Source of the DNA: Rhizodiscina lignyota
Taxonomy: Eukaryota; Ascomycota; Dothideomycetes; Aulographales; Rhizodiscinaceae
Length of the DNA: 64,000 nucleotides
Assembly: GCA_010015805.1 (NCBI GenBank)
Contig: ML978121.1
Location: forward strand, 248,001-312,000
Direction: 5' to 3'
The notes beneath the pieces were generated by a model that saw only the letters and a program-made list of their open reading frames with translations, had not been told where the DNA came from and did no database searches. A program made the position numbers and the translations under genes. The first letter of the stretch is position 1, and each line of letters starts with the position of its first letter. Positions 1 through 12,519 of this stretch are shown in pieces.

Positions 1-3000
1 ATGGTTGAACGGCGTCTCGCTGCCGCACTAAGGCGTGGTAGGTGCCGCAGAGACGCCGTTGACGAAAGCACCGACACTGACTCAGGCAGGCGAAGGACGA
101 CGCTTCCATTCTTCGAACGATGTGCTGCGTCCCACTGCGCCGTGACGAAGAGGCCACACGGAAGATTTGCACAGCGATCACGCATGTATTGGACGCCATG
201 CCAGGAGATGGGAGCTCTTAGCCCCATCTGAGAGGGCTATCAGCGGGGATGGACAGCGTCGTGGAGTGAGCATCCAATGGCGCGCGATGCCCGCCTTTTC
301 CCGCAGTACGTCCACTATTTGGAAGCAGGCCGGCCGGGCATAACGCTGCTCAACGGTGATAAGAAGCAACGACGTCTCTGGCCGTTTTTTGGACCGCCGT
401 CTCGCGTGGCTGTCCCCACTTTAAGCTTTCCATGACAGCCACGCGAAGTTCTAGCGCGGGCATCTAACGCAATCCGCGTCGTTCTAGGTTGAACCGCATT
501 CGCGCGCTGGGCCGCAAGCTGGAGGCCTTTGGGCTGCGAGTTCGACCCGTTGGAGACGGACGCACCATGCGCTTTCCTCTTTCGGCCGTACTAAGTCTGG
601 AGCGGTCGATCGCAGCCACACGATCGTCGTCGTTCCATCCGGCCCTTTCCAACCACGCTGCAAATCATCATCTCAGCACGATCGATGCCTCGATATGGCC
701 CATCGGCCTCTACCGCTGGTCCGAAGAGACACCTGTCCAGAAGCCCTGGCCTGCTGTGGCTCTGCGGTTCATCCTGGACTGTGGCTAGCCACACGGCGTG
801 TCCGGAAGCAAGTCGACAAGCGATCCCTTAACTCTAACTTAAATTCCGCAACCGGAGGCGGTCCAACTGACTTCCAAAGCGCCCTCTCAACGTTCGTTCT
901 CGAAGACGCCATAGCGCGTGGAACAACCGAAGCGCCGCATTAGGCCGCCCGCGCTACCGCACTCTGACAGCCTTTATTGAACACTAGCCCTTCCGCTCCA
1001 AGCCAGGCGCCACGTGGTGTGGCTGAAGGCCGGGCATGAAAACTGGGCGCAGGTGACTTTCATCGTATGATTTCAGCTGTCAGATTGCGCTTTGAAAGGC
1101 GCACTTGTCGATTGGCAGGGCGCGAATATCAGCGTGCGATGTCTCGGCCTCGCTAGAGTTGTCGGTACCACTGCTGGCATTGGAGCGTCGCATGTTCACG
1201 CTCGACTTGACTCTCCCGAGATCCAACCCCGGCCACTAATGCAGCAGCACAGCCGAGCGAAGAAACTTTTCTCGGGGGAGAAGGTTTTCTCGGAGCATGC
1301 GGAAGTTGTGGTGTGGTGCAGCAAAACGTGGATGTGAACACTATCCGATGCGCTGCAGTGCGCGAGTATTTTAGTGTGTGGCGTCTGGGCCCCTTGCTAA
1401 GGTCAGCCCCATTGGAACGGTAGGCGCCGAATGGCGGAGCTGATGCACGCAAACTCTATCAGATAACCAGTGGGTAGAGGATTTCAGCCAACCTCGCATA
1501 TGCAAAAATCTGGAGAAGAACCCAGGCAGCTAAATGACTCGTAAAAGGCCCGATTACAGTAGCACGCGGCGAAACGTGTCTTGAGGAGAAGTGCTGCGAG
1601 CTCGATGGACATGGGATTTCCATCCAGCATCGCTCTGCTGAAGCCGCGATTCACGTCTCAGCTCACGACGAGACGCCTGACTGGAGCGAGTCCAAATAGA
1701 GCAACGTTTAGCGGTGTGGTCGGCCCGTGTTCGAGACGTACGATGGATCAGATCACATTTGCATGTAAGCGAAATACCTCCAACCAGACGGCTAAAGGGC
1801 CCCTGTCGTGAGGATTGCAGACGGCGCAGACGCATTCGTGAAGTCAGAATTGCATCGGCGGCGTGGTTGTGTAGTGGCAGTGAGCGGAAGCCTGCAGCTG
1901 TTATTGAAGTATGTAGCGCTGTTTTGAAAGCAGTTTGACGTTGCACAGACGACTTCGACGTGCTCGCCTCAGCAGCTGCAGCGGCGATGTGGGCGAGTGT
2001 GGCTGGGGAGCTGCGAGATTCCAGACCCCCGGCCTATCGGGTTAGCCACATCACTAACACCTGCCGCAGCATAAGCGTCTCCCAGCGCCGCGTTCGAATC
2101 GTACCAGAGCCATGGTTGGGCGTACGCGACACTATGGTCCGAGTCGTATGTTAAACATACGATATGCTGCGAGGCTAGACTGCGGTCTGCAGTCAGAATC
2201 TCTCCACAACGAGTTTTATCAGCAGTGCGCGTGTCTCGCGCTTGTGCTACACCCGTGCGCTCGCGAACGGTAACGAATTGTATGCTGCTCCGGACGCGCA
2301 CCGCAGCGCTATCTTTGGCAGCCAGGAGAAGGCGGCAATCCACTTCCCCATGCCGCCCTGGCGCCAGAATGCCATTAGGACGAGCCACATAGGTACCGCG
2401 CCGGATCGGGATCTCGCACGTTCCAAGGCTGTTCCCGACCCTCGCGTGCTAAACGACCAATCCTCACCGCGAATTGGCAACGGATGGCCTGCGGAACCCG
2501 GCAACGGCGCTCTGCAGAAGCGAGACGTGATCGTAAGAGCAAAAGCCGCCTCCTTCGTGCCGGCTCCGGATGCCGCAAGGCACTGTCTGCTGTGCTCGAG
2601 AGCACCACGAGGGAGCCACGAGGTTCTGCAGGGTTTCAGTGCCCTTTCGAGCACCCCCACCGGTCCAGCATGCGACAGCAAGGATCCCGACACGCGATCC
2701 TTCAACGGAGTCATTCGCAAATGGACCTCATCTCATGCTGTGCCCGGTGAATCAGCGGATAGATCCTGCAATGCTGTCTGCGGGCGGTAATGTGTAGCGA
2801 AAGTGGAGCGATTTCACTCCTCGTCCGATCCGCACACCTCCAGACGATTTATTTATTCGTGCAACGATTCACGAGATGCTGGTCAGTATGTTTCAAGCTC
2901 TCAGGGGTGTGATTCCTGTTACAGGGTCGAGGGCAAATGAACAGTAGCGGAGCACGTTGCGAGGGAGGACGCGATGATCCGCCTGATGATCCCACTGCAC

Positions 3001-3124
3001 ATCACAGATCGTTGATTGTGTGGAAGTTTATGACATCAGAATTGGGCCACTCTCTCTATTACAGAGTCGCCACTGACGTGATTTAGCCTTCTGCAGAAGA
3101 TATTGAGACCTGTCACAAAAGCCT
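1..3124. other. Intergenic region without supportable gene
   Basis: No reading frame here has recognisable domains, sensible splice structure or protein-like composition. The longest (about 180 codons near 2242-2790) has open shadows on both strands, as GC-rich non-coding DNA does. The right part holds the presumed 3' untranslated region of UTP10, with overlapping AATAAA signals on the minus strand at 2848-2857. A GTTCGAATC box near 2091 resembles a tRNA B-box, but no T-stem can be formed around it. Confidence 0.6.
2848..2857 (-). terminator. Candidate polyadenylation signal of UTP10
   Basis: Two overlapping AATAAA hexamers on the minus strand lie about 270 bases beyond the UTP10 stop codon. 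Fungal poly(A) signals are loose, so this is positional inference. Confidence 0.35.
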
Positions 3125-6100
3125 TTACTGCAGCATCCCCGCGATGCTTTCGCCCATCGTCTTTTCCAACTCCTTAATCCAGCGCTTCGTCTGTCTCTCT
3201 ACCTCCTCATCTCCATCCTCCTGGGCCTCGTTGATGACCGGCAGCATTTGTGACAACATGGATGTCCACTCATCGCCCACGCGGTCCAGGAGCTGGATCT
3301 GACAGCCAATCGCGGCAGCGCGGACTTTAGGACTCTCATGCTTCACGAGCTTCAAAAGCATGTTGTTGATGTACGTGCGCTGATCTCGAGTATATGCTGC
3401 CACTACCAATGCTCGCAACGTCATGACAACAAGAGAAGTAATTGTCGGGTCGCCAAGCGCACAGCGAGCGACTTGGTCGAGCAGTGGCTCAGCAACGTCG
3501 TCGAAACGGCGAGGTCCTTGCCAGAAGTCTATGAGGAATGTAAGTGATAAAGCTACAATTGGAGACGAGGTTCAACTGCCTACCTTGTTTGTCATGCGCA
3601 AACGACACCATCAGAGTTCGCAAGACGGACTTCAACAAAGTCGTATCGGCGATCGTCCTAGGATGAGTTTGCTGGAGCATGTCCCGGGCCAGTGGCAGCC
3701 AATGGCTTGCATAGTGCGTGACCGATGCCTAGACAGTTGTCAGCTATGCTTTGCAAGGTGAGCGCGGTATTACTCACGCCAAATCTGTCCATGAATCTTT
3801 CAAGGAAGCGGAATAAACTCGTAATACGCAACGTGCGTCCAGCTGTGTCGTCTCTCGGCAGGCCCTTGGCGGCCCAGTCGATGACGCTGTGGAAAACGGG
3901 ACTGAACTGTTCATCATTCAATTTCTCAATGGCTGTCATGGCGATCTCGATGATGGAACTGTCGATAGCCTCTAACCGCAACTCCGTGTACTCGTCGTGC
4001 AACGACTCTTCATGACGGAGGCGCCTAACGTCAAGACCTTTGCGTACAAGCGCAAAGATAAGAGCGCGATGCTGTCTAATCCCTTTCTTCTTCTGCGCGT
4101 GTATGGCAGTGTCGATGAACTCGAGATGTCCTTTACATGCCTCAAACCCGGCACGAACGGCATCGTCAAAGTTCCTCTCGAGTGCGGAGAACAGCTCTTC
4201 GGGCTCCACGTAAACGGCGGCAGAGCGACAGAACTGCTGACGAGTTCCAGATATATCCTCCATCGGTTCGCCAGCGGCAGACCAGCGGCAGACATGTAGT
4301 GCCTTGTCCAGGTGCTCAGGAGACAACATGCCTGGAAGCCACCGCGTCACAGCGTCCAGTAGAGTAAACAGAGCATCGCGAAGCGCGGCAAAATTGCTGC
4401 CGCCGACCTCTTCTTCGAATATGTCGAATGACTGATCGAGAACGCGATGAGCACCGGCAATGAGTGGAACAAACTCATCTCGGAGCACCTCGACTGTCGA
4501 TGCGAGAAAGAGCATTGCGTTCAGACGAATTGATGAGTTGGGATACCGAAGAGCTGCATCGGTCGCAAGGCACTCTGCTGCAGCCAGGACCGCAGCTGTG
4601 TTCGTTTTGCCGAACTGCTCTGATATCTTGTCTATACAGACGATGGCGAGCTTCTTCAGCTCCACGGTGTCGGTCTTCTGCAATAGGCTACAAAGATCAT
4701 CCATGAGGTCGAGCAAAGCAGTCGTGGCCTTCTGGTTGACTTGCTTGAGCTGGAGAAGCTCATCGTATAGTGCTGATAAAGCGATGTAGCGAACCTCATC
4801 GTTCTGGGTCAGGATTTGAACCGACACGGTCGTAGCCATTTCCTCAACAGGAACAACCTTATACATGCTCGCAAGGCAGCTCTTAGCTACCTCTAATGCA
4901 CGAGGGTTGGTCTTCTTCAAAGGTTCGCATAACTCAATGATTGCTTGTATCGCATGCGCATATGTCTTCCTCGCTTCATTAACTTCATCGGCTTCGCGCT
5001 CCGGTCCACTGGCGATTAAAATTTGAAGTCGCTCATGGAAGGCTTTCCTGTCGAGAAGACCCTTCATCGCTGAAAGCAGATTACGCTCAACCTCTTGTAC
5101 TTGCTCCTTGGTTTTATCCTTGACAGTCAGCACCACTTCGGAAATTGTTCGTTTTGGAGCATGCAGATCAATCAGAAGGCGAAAGATCTTGTCGAAAGTC
5201 TGAAGTTCAACCTGAGCTCCGAATATCCTCATTAGATCTCCAACCGTCCGGTTTGCAGCAGTGTCGGTTGGATATCGGTCCACAAGCATTGCAACGACGG
5301 CGAAGAGACAATCAGCTGGTCCCAACGTCTTGACCAGATGCTCGAAAAGTGGAAGGCGTCGATGAGGAGGGACGTGTTCAAAGGCCGCAGTGAAGCTGAG
5401 AAGGATACTCGAAAGAGCAATGATGACATCTTTCTTCTCGCGACGACGGGACTCCGCCAATGGCGGAACAATTGTGTCGAGAGTGCGAGTAACTACCCCG
5501 ACCGAGTAGTCATCTCCATGGCGAAGTGTGGTTGAACTCATAAACGTGAAGATGGGCATGACATTATGCAGTACAAGATCGGGTGACCAGGCTGCAAGAC
5601 TTGAGATCAGGTCCAACGTGTTGTTTTGCACAGACGGGCTTTTGCTCTCCCTCACGCAGTCTACCAACGTATCCATGCGAATGACAGCCTGAATGGCTGC
5701 ACGATCCGCATCAGTATCTTGGCGGCTTCTCAGCCTATTCACAATCTTGATCAGAATGCGCGTTGTTGTCTGCAGAAGATATTCCAAACTTGACGAAGCT
5801 CGAGCGTCAACCAGAAGTAGCTCTGCCAGCGCATGAAAAAGTCCGGCGAGAAGGTCTGGATGATAGGTTTCCGAGGCTTCGACCAATTCCAAAACCATCG
5901 CATATTTCGATAAAATTTGCGAGACCTTTTCCGGGGTCAGCTCACTGCGCTGAGATGACTCGAACTTGCTCGTTCGTCGTCGTTTGGATGCGGAGGGCTC
6001 ATGGTCGCGTGGCCCTGCGAGGGGCAGGTTACTCAGTAAAGACGCTAGTGTGCTCTTTGAGAATTTGATGATGTTCAATGTCTGTCGAGCAAGCCTGCGG

Positions 6101-8920
6101 GCATTGAACGAGCCATTTACGTCGTCCTCCCCAGTAGCAACTTCTAGGAGGGGATCCAACAATATCTTTGGCGGCTCCGAGTTTGCAAATTCCGTCTCGA
6201 TGTAATCGAATGCAGGCGGCTGCAAGTCTTGTCGGTTGCTTGGTAGCCTGCCCTGGATAAGTCTCGAGATAAGGGACATCGTTTTTTCATCCTTCTTGGT
6301 GACGGTCTTCAGGAATCCTTTATTGACTTCATCGAGACTCAGAGTGGCCTTTGCAATTCTCGTCGCCCTTTTGAGGTACAAATCGCACCAAGCATTAAAA
6401 GCTGGAATGAGATACTCGGCTCGTGCAGAGTTGGCACTCTTTCCAACGTTGTGCAGGAAAGATATGACCTTTAGTTGAACCGGAAGCAGCTTCGAACGCA
6501 TTGCGTGACTTGCAAGAAACGTAGCAATGGAAGCTCGAACATCGGATCTCAGGTCTGTCTCATCCTTTCGAGATGAATGTAGCCGATCTGAGTGCCCGTT
6601 CAGAACAAGCTCAACAATTCTGTCCACGTATAAAGCGTCGGTAATGCATCCTTGCAGATGAGGGAGAAGAGAACCCTTGATGAAAGACTTCGTATCTTCA
6701 AAAGATAAGGAATGCCCTTTGAATTCCGACGCTTCGTACCAGTCATCGTCGCTAGGAGGGGATCGTTGTCCTTTCAAGCTACTTTTCTTCCCCGAATAGA
6801 ACGCTCTCAGTTCCAAGAGGCAATCCGAAGCTGCTTGTCTGACGAAACGTTCTGGATCTCCAAGTGCACATAAGAGATACGGAATTAGTAACTGCGGGTC
6901 CCATCCAGAGCTCCTGAACGTGGACAACAGGCCAGTCATTGCCTTCAATGCATTTGCACGCAAACTGGGAGGCGTTCTTGACAGAGACCAAGCCCGAATG
7001 AGAAAAGTCATGAGGGCAGTCTCTTTAATGCCCTGGAAAGGCGTTTGCGAACAAATGTCGTTAATTCCACCATCCAGAGTCGCTGCATGGGCCAATCCTG
7101 ATAAGAGGCCGTGATATGATTGTGGCATCTCTGTGAAGAAAGTGGATTCCGAGACCACAACATCCCGGAAACTCGAAGGCGCTGATAGTAGTGCATTGCT
7201 CGTTACGAAAGTTGATGGAACTGCGTCATGCTCCTCTAATGAGCCCGAATCAATGCGTTCCTCGACTGTCTGATCTGGGTCATTTTCTCCAAGGGTATCC
7301 ATGGTATCATGCACTACTTCGACATCGTTGGAGAGATTTTCTGCGCCGTCTACCATAGTCACATCATCGCCAAAGGCCACTACGGACGAATCATATAGCA
7401 TCGACTGTGACATCTGGGAGTCGGCCACAAGGACTGAAGCATGATCGTGACCACTTTGTTGAAGGCGCTGGAGCGATAGCCGAGCATCTGGAGGTAGGTC
7501 TTCTGGATCAACTTTGCCCCCATCAATAGCCTGCAAAATAATTCGACTGAGACGAGGACTTCGAGTCCAATCCACTAGAAGCTTTGTCATGCAGTCCTGG
7601 ACCCTTTGGGAGGCTTCGGTGGGGCTAACCATTCGGTGAAGCTCTCGGAGCAATTTCAGAGAGTCTCGTATGAAATTTTGAACAGCCTTGTCGCCCATTA
7701 AACCCGTTTGAATAATACCTGTGATGTTATGGCTGGATTTGGTCGGTCCTCCTCGCTTCCAGTTTTTGAGCTCTCTGTGGCAGAGTGCAATTGCGATCTT
7801 TTCCACAGCGATCCGGTCTCTTATTGCTAATAGTCGTTTGTAGATAGGCGGATCGCTCAACCCGTTCAAACTCATAGCAACTTGTCGTGAAAGTTTCCCA
7901 TCGCTCTTCTCCTCGGCCAAGACCACCAAGCACTGCATGCCAATGTCTGCTTCAGTTGCACTTCTGAACGTTCTGACGACAGAGAGCATAAGGTCATCGA
8001 CTGTCTCGTCAGGGATCAAGCCTTTCGATGCTATGATGATCAACATTGAGTAGCATGCCAAGTGCAGATCTGGCGCATCTGCCACATTCAATACATCATA
8101 GATTATAGGTGTCAGTTTATTGATGAAATTGCCTTGATCTGCCGATTGACGACCTGCACGTCCTGATTGGTATCTCTCTAACAAGATATGGACTGACTGT
8201 GTTGCAAATCCCGCCCAAAAGGACCCCAACCCAGGCCAATGGAGCTCCTTGCGAGTAAGTTGCACAACGTGGTTGTTGAAGTCCATGAAAATCTGCTGGT
8301 TTCGTACGGCAGCTCTCACAAGCGCACTCCCGGAAAGACTTGTCTGCGCCTGAATGTATTCCCACAAGAACGAATAAGGCACGTCAGGTTGGGCGAAGAG
8401 GTGGATGATCGAGGAGAATATGGGTGTCTCGTGGTATGGTAAAAACGACAGGACGAGAAACTTTGCGTTGTCCTTGTCCTCGTGCAGCCTAGAAGTACAT
8501 CAGTATATCAACCTTACATTTCGTGGTAGGTGAGAGCGTTATGTACCGAAATCGTCTTATGAGCCATTCCAACGCAACCTGCGCGTCTCTAAGTTGAATC
8601 TTGGGAGCCAGAAGACTCAAGAACTCCTCCAAGGTAGCATTCAATTGTCGGACTTCCGGCCTGAGCATTTGTGATCTATCCATAGCTACGCTCTCTTGGC
8701 TAAATATGGAGTGCCCAAACGGTCTGAACCTGTTGTCCAGCTCGCAAAGATTGTTGAAGCTTCGAACGCATAATTGATACAAGTCGTACAGGGTTTGAGA
8801 GGCCGCTTCTTGGGGAGGAAAGATGATCGATCTGCTGTGGGCGACTCTCTGAGCTCGAAGGTCGAGTTGATGCGTGCTCTGGGTCCTCAATGACCCGAGC
8901 TGGCTTTGCAGCGACGACAT
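3125..8920 (-). CDS. UTP10: U3 small nucleolar RNA-associated protein 10 (HEATR1 family)
   Basis: Very large HEAT-repeat protein of the t-UTP subcomplex of the small-subunit processome. It acts in the nucleolus in pre-18S rRNA processing and in supporting rDNA transcription. Exons on the minus strand are 8920-8547, 8488-3778, 3728-3584 and 3528-3125, giving 1877 residues, close to yeast Utp10 (1769). The introns are 58, 49 and 55 bases with GT...AG ends (GTACAT..CTAG, GTGAGT..CTAG, GTAGGC..ATAG). The start is the first ATG before a family-typical N-terminus (MSSLQSQLGSLRTQ, then VALEWLIRRFR). The second exon reads LSFLPYHETPIF, also family-typical. Helical HEAT-like repeats fill the body, and the C-terminus matches the BP28CT region and ends in the characteristic acidic stretch followed by RWIKELEKTMGES. 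Two of the three introns are crowded at the 3' end of the gene. It shares a promoter with NRDE2. Confidence 0.95.
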
Positions 8921-9264
8921 GGTGGAGAAGATTGGCTTTCGTCTGGGGTCTGGAAGACGATTATGGCGACATGGCTGTATATCGTGAGTGTATGTGGTGG
9001 AGACTTCGAGGTCACGGCACTGTAAGCATCTACAGTGTGCCTCAAATCTTCCTAGCTCTGGTGGCGCAAATTCAAGAAGTTTTGATGCTCCACGCTCAGG
9101 ATCAAAAGAGACTCGAGGGGTTCAGAAAAATCTTGCGGAACTTGCCGCGACGCGAAATCTTGGCATTGGCATCTCCGAACGCGCCTCTTCAAGCTTCTCG
9201 ATGCAGATTGTGACCTCATTCTCCTTTCACCACACCATGCTTAATTGGCGACGCACGCAGGACA
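8921..9264. promoter_or_regulatory. Shared divergent promoter UTP10/NRDE2
   Basis: Only 344 bases separate the two divergent start codons, so both core promoters must lie here or overlap the 5' ends. I recognise no specific factor site. Co-regulation is inferred from geometry and from both products acting on nuclear RNA. Confidence 0.5.
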
Positions 9265-12200
9265 ATGTCGCAGCCTAGCAAACCCGTAATACCCAAATTT
9301 GCTAGTTTTCCTGGCAAAAGGCCGCCTCCAGAGCCGCCTAAAGCAACCGAAACCCCCGAACAACGCCGCACTTCACCAGGTCGCGACAAGCACCGGCACA
9401 GGCACAAGTCGCATCGGCATCCCACTGAGGATCCAAACACACGCCCGAGGAAGCGCATTCGCTCCGAATCTCCAGCTCGCTCCGAGCAGAAGAAATATGT
9501 CACGAAGCGCTCCAACGAGAGTTCCCAGTCGTCTCTCTTCGTCGTAGATCTGAAGGGCGATCCGCAGAACGAGCAATTTGGTCGCCTCCACCGAGCCGTC
9601 ATCCCTCAATACCGACTTGTTGGCTATGGTAGAGTGCTTGGTTTGGATAATTCTTGGAGAATTGATCGCGATGCCTCTAGCGAGAGTTACATCACGGTCT
9701 CGACGTCCAATCGAACTCGCGATTTGGATCCGCGTCTCCTAAGCAGCAAGACATGGAAAAACTATAAGTCGGATCGCCTCATCATACCTAAGGCTGGAGA
9801 CATTGGATTCGATGTTGATGATGACTTTCTGCCTTTGCGGAGAAGACATCACTCCAGGCCTGCCGAGGCAGCTGAGGCTGTCAGCGACCCTCTTAGAGAA
9901 GTATTTGACGGGCGAGCTTCAAGAGATGACATTCGATCCCACGAACAGCCACTAGATTCGGATTCAGATTCAGATATTCAGAAAGGCACACAGAACTTTG
10001 AGGCAGAGGCCGCTGCGGGAATCGAGCAGGCAGATAGCGAAGCCAAAAGTAGAAATGCTCTACTTTCAAGCTTGACCACCGCTGAGCCCAACAACGTACA
10101 AGCTTGGCTGGATTTCATTCACCACCAAGAAGAGATGATGATGTTGGGCCGAAGCCGAAACTCTCGGGGAACATCGTTGAAATCATCTGAGCGTCATGCG
10201 CTCGCGGATATCCGTTCTAATATCTATGAGAAGGCCCTGCGAGCATGCAAATCAAACCGGCATTCGCGTATCAGACTCTTGGTCTCCCAAATGGATGAGA
10301 TTGCTGATCTTTGGGAGGGCGACAAACTTTCAAAAAGGTGGAAAGATCTTCTACGCAAGGAACCCGATGCCGCCGAACTCTGGATCAAGTACCTCGACTT
10401 CATCCAAGCGGATTTTACACATTTCCGATATGACTCGTGTCGTAAAGCATTCTTAGAATGTCTCAAAGTCTTGTCTGCCAACATCAACCAAGTGGACCCC
10501 CAAGAAGCGCAACCCCTAGAATATCTGATGGAAACCTTTGCGCATGTACTCGCACGTATGTCAGTAATGATGCACCGCGCTGGCTATAGAGAGCATGCAT
10601 TAGCTCTTTGGCAAGCAATCCTGGAGTTTGGGTTCTTCAGACCCAAGGCGCTCGTCAATGCATCCTTGGAGAAACATGTACAGGCTTTCGAGGAATTCTG
10701 GGACAGCGAGGTCGCCCGCATTGGGGAGCCAGATGCACGGGGGTGGGTCTACTTTTATGAGAGAGGAGGCGATCCTCCCGCCGAACAGCCGCAAATCGAA
10801 GCAGAAAATCCTGGTACCAAGGACGGTTTCGCGGACTTTTGGGAGAATGAGGACCATAATTCAAGGATACTCTCCCATCCTGGACGAGCTTTGGACAAGT
10901 TGGGCGAAACAGACCCCTATCATACAGTTCTCTTCTCCGACGTGCGGCCCGTCCTCAATATCGTACCGAAAACCCTAGAACCTGCGATAATTCTTCAGGC
11001 ATATCTGTGCTTCCTTGGTCTACCTCTCTGTACGGGGTGTCCTACGCTTACCGCAAAGCTTTCATTAGATCCGTTTCTGCAAAGAAATCTGTTAAGGATC
11101 CCAGGTTCACCATCAACTGCGGAGAGGCCCTTCTTGAGCGCATCGTCCTACCTTCAGTCCACTGAGACTCTGTTCTCTATTGCGTTTGATGACTGGGACA
11201 TAACTGACAACGCGGATTGGGCTGTTCGTTCAATCGAAAGCCTCGTTACGGCTATGGCCATAAGCGTCAGCGACTGTGTTATGGAATATCTCGTTTCTCT
11301 GGTGGATACGAGAGAACATAAGCTGCCTGTGCAATCAGACCACGATTATGGCAGCACTACTACAAATGTCTCACGAGTCCTGCAAGAGATCACTCCATCA
11401 AGCCCCAGAATTCACAACGCCGGCGCTATAATTGAATCAAGAAGTGGTCATTCACACTCTAGGGATAACGCTTTTGCGAGTGCACTCGCATGGTGCTCTT
11501 CATTGCCGGAGGATCGCCAGGCCGATGTTGTTTTGCTCTGGCGAACCTGGATATGGGAGTGCTTGCGGACCGAGGATGTACAGATGGCGCGCTCTCGAAT
11601 GCTTCTAGTCGGTGGCAAAAATCCGAATTCGAACGACGATACCATGAAGGATAGTCCAGCCGCTCGGCTCAAGGCTCGTCAGGTATGTGTGTGTCCCACA
11701 TTGATATCCCCAGCTGGGTTTACTATTTGGCAGGGCTTCGAGAAGCTACGCGATCTTGCCCTTTCAAAGGGCCAGGCTGAGAACGCAGTTCTCGCAATTG
11801 AATGTCTCGCGCTGCTTGGGTACTTTGCTGCATCAAATAAGAATGAGCTTGCCCCTGCTCTTGCAGTCTACAAGCGAGCTGAGACGCTTATTGAGGAGCA
11901 TGGGCTGCAAAAATCGTCCGCGCACGAATATCTTCACCAAGCTCGGACGCAGCTCCTCGCCTATCATATAAAGCACAATCGGAGCTACAAACCTGCAGTC
12001 ATCCGTGACGCGCTTCTTGAAAGCATTTCTCTTTTCCCCAGTAACACTATTTTCCTCAACCTCTACTCTTCTAGCAAATCTCAGTTTAGCGTCGAAGACC
12101 GCATCCGTGGGGTTGCAGAAGACGTGCTTAGGACGAAGGCAGGCTCGCAATCCGAGTCTATCATCACTCAAGCATCTGCCATTGCAGACGAAATGCAGCG

Positions 12201-12519
12201 CAGTGTTTCATCGTCCGGCACGGTGCATGCTGTCCATGCTGCATTCGAACGGGCGGTGGAGAGCAAGCTCGGCAGAAACTGTCAACCTTTGTGGGAGGCA
12301 TATCTAGCTTTCGAGCTTTCGCAAGGTAAGATGGATAGCGAGGGCATCAAGAAGCTGTTCTACAGGGGCTTGACGCACCTGCCGTGGTCGAAGAGCTTCA
12401 TGTTACGCGCGTTCGGAGATCTCAAGAGCTGCTTCAGGGAAAGTGAGTTGCGCAGGATATACGAGGTGATGGAGGAGAAGGAGTTGCGCCTACACTGTGA
12501 CTTGAACGATTTCGTCTGA
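9265..12519 (+). CDS. NRDE2: NRDE-2 family nuclear RNA silencing/exosome factor
   Basis: Homologue of NRDE-2, which in animals and fission yeast (Nrl1) works with the MTR4-like helicase and spliceosome components to control nuclear RNA decay, splicing of poor introns and R-loops. The coding sequence is 9265-11682 joined to 11734-12519, giving 1067 residues. The 51-base intron (GTATGT..GGCAG) keeps the frame open, so it is easily misread as 17 extra residues. The N-terminal 100 residues are basic, Ser/Arg- and His-rich and disordered. The NRDE-2 domain begins near residue 265 (EPNNVQAWLDFIHHQEEMM). HAT-type helical repeats follow, for example near 360-400 (AAELWIKYLDFIQ), and another HAT-like region lies near the C-terminus (PLWEAYLAFELSQGK). 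An AATAAA follows the stop at 12533. Confidence 0.93.
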   Translation: MSQPSKPVIPKFASFPGKRPPPEPPKATETPEQRRTSPGRDKHRHRHKSHRHPTEDPNTRPRKRIRSESPARSEQKKYVTKRSNESSQSSLFVVDLKGDPQNEQFGRLHRAVIPQYRLVGYGRVLGLDNSWRIDRDASSESYITVSTSNRTRDLDPRLLSSKTWKNYKSDRLIIPKAGDIGFDVDDDFLPLRRRHHSRPAEAAEAVSDPLREVFDGRASRDDIRSHEQPLDSDSDSDIQKGTQNFEAEAAAGIEQADSEAKSRNALLSSLTTAEPNNVQAWLDFIHHQEEMMMLGRSRNSRGTSLKSSERHALADIRSNIYEKALRACKSNRHSRIRLLVSQMDEIADLWEGDKLSKRWKDLLRKEPDAAELWIKYLDFIQADFTHFRYDSCRKAFLECLKVLSANINQVDPQEAQPLEYLMETFAHVLARMSVMMHRAGYREHALALWQAILEFGFFRPKALVNASLEKHVQAFEEFWDSEVARIGEPDARGWVYFYERGGDPPAEQPQIEAENPGTKDGFADFWENEDHNSRILSHPGRALDKLGETDPYHTVLFSDVRPVLNIVPKTLEPAIILQAYLCFLGLPLCTGCPTLTAKLSLDPFLQRNLLRIPGSPSTAERPFLSASSYLQSTETLFSIAFDDWDITDNADWAVRSIESLVTAMAISVSDCVMEYLVSLVDTREHKLPVQSDHDYGSTTTNVSRVLQEITPSSPRIHNAGAIIESRSGHSHSRDNAFASALAWCSSLPEDRQADVVLLWRTWIWECLRTEDVQMARSRMLLVGGKNPNSNDDTMKDSPAARLKARQVCVCPTLISPAGFTIWQGFEKLRDLALSKGQAENAVLAIECLALLGYFAASNKNELAPALAVYKRAETLIEEHGLQKSSAHEYLHQARTQLLAYHIKHNRSYKPAVIRDALLESISLFPSNTIFLNLYSSSKSQFSVEDRIRGVAEDVLRTKAGSQSESIITQASAIADEMQRSVSSSGTVHAVHAAFERAVESKLGRNCQPLWEAYLAFELSQGKMDSEGIKKLFYRGLTHLPWSKSFMLRAFGDLKSCFRESELRRIYEVMEEKELRLHCDLNDFV

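Noticed and set aside
2041-2120. tRNA-like B-box (GTTCGAATC)
   Set aside because: The flanking bases cannot pair into a T-stem and no acceptor stem is found.
2242-2790. 182-codon plus-strand frame in the left intergenic region
   Set aside because: Overlapping long frames on both strands, no protein-like pattern, no splice partners.
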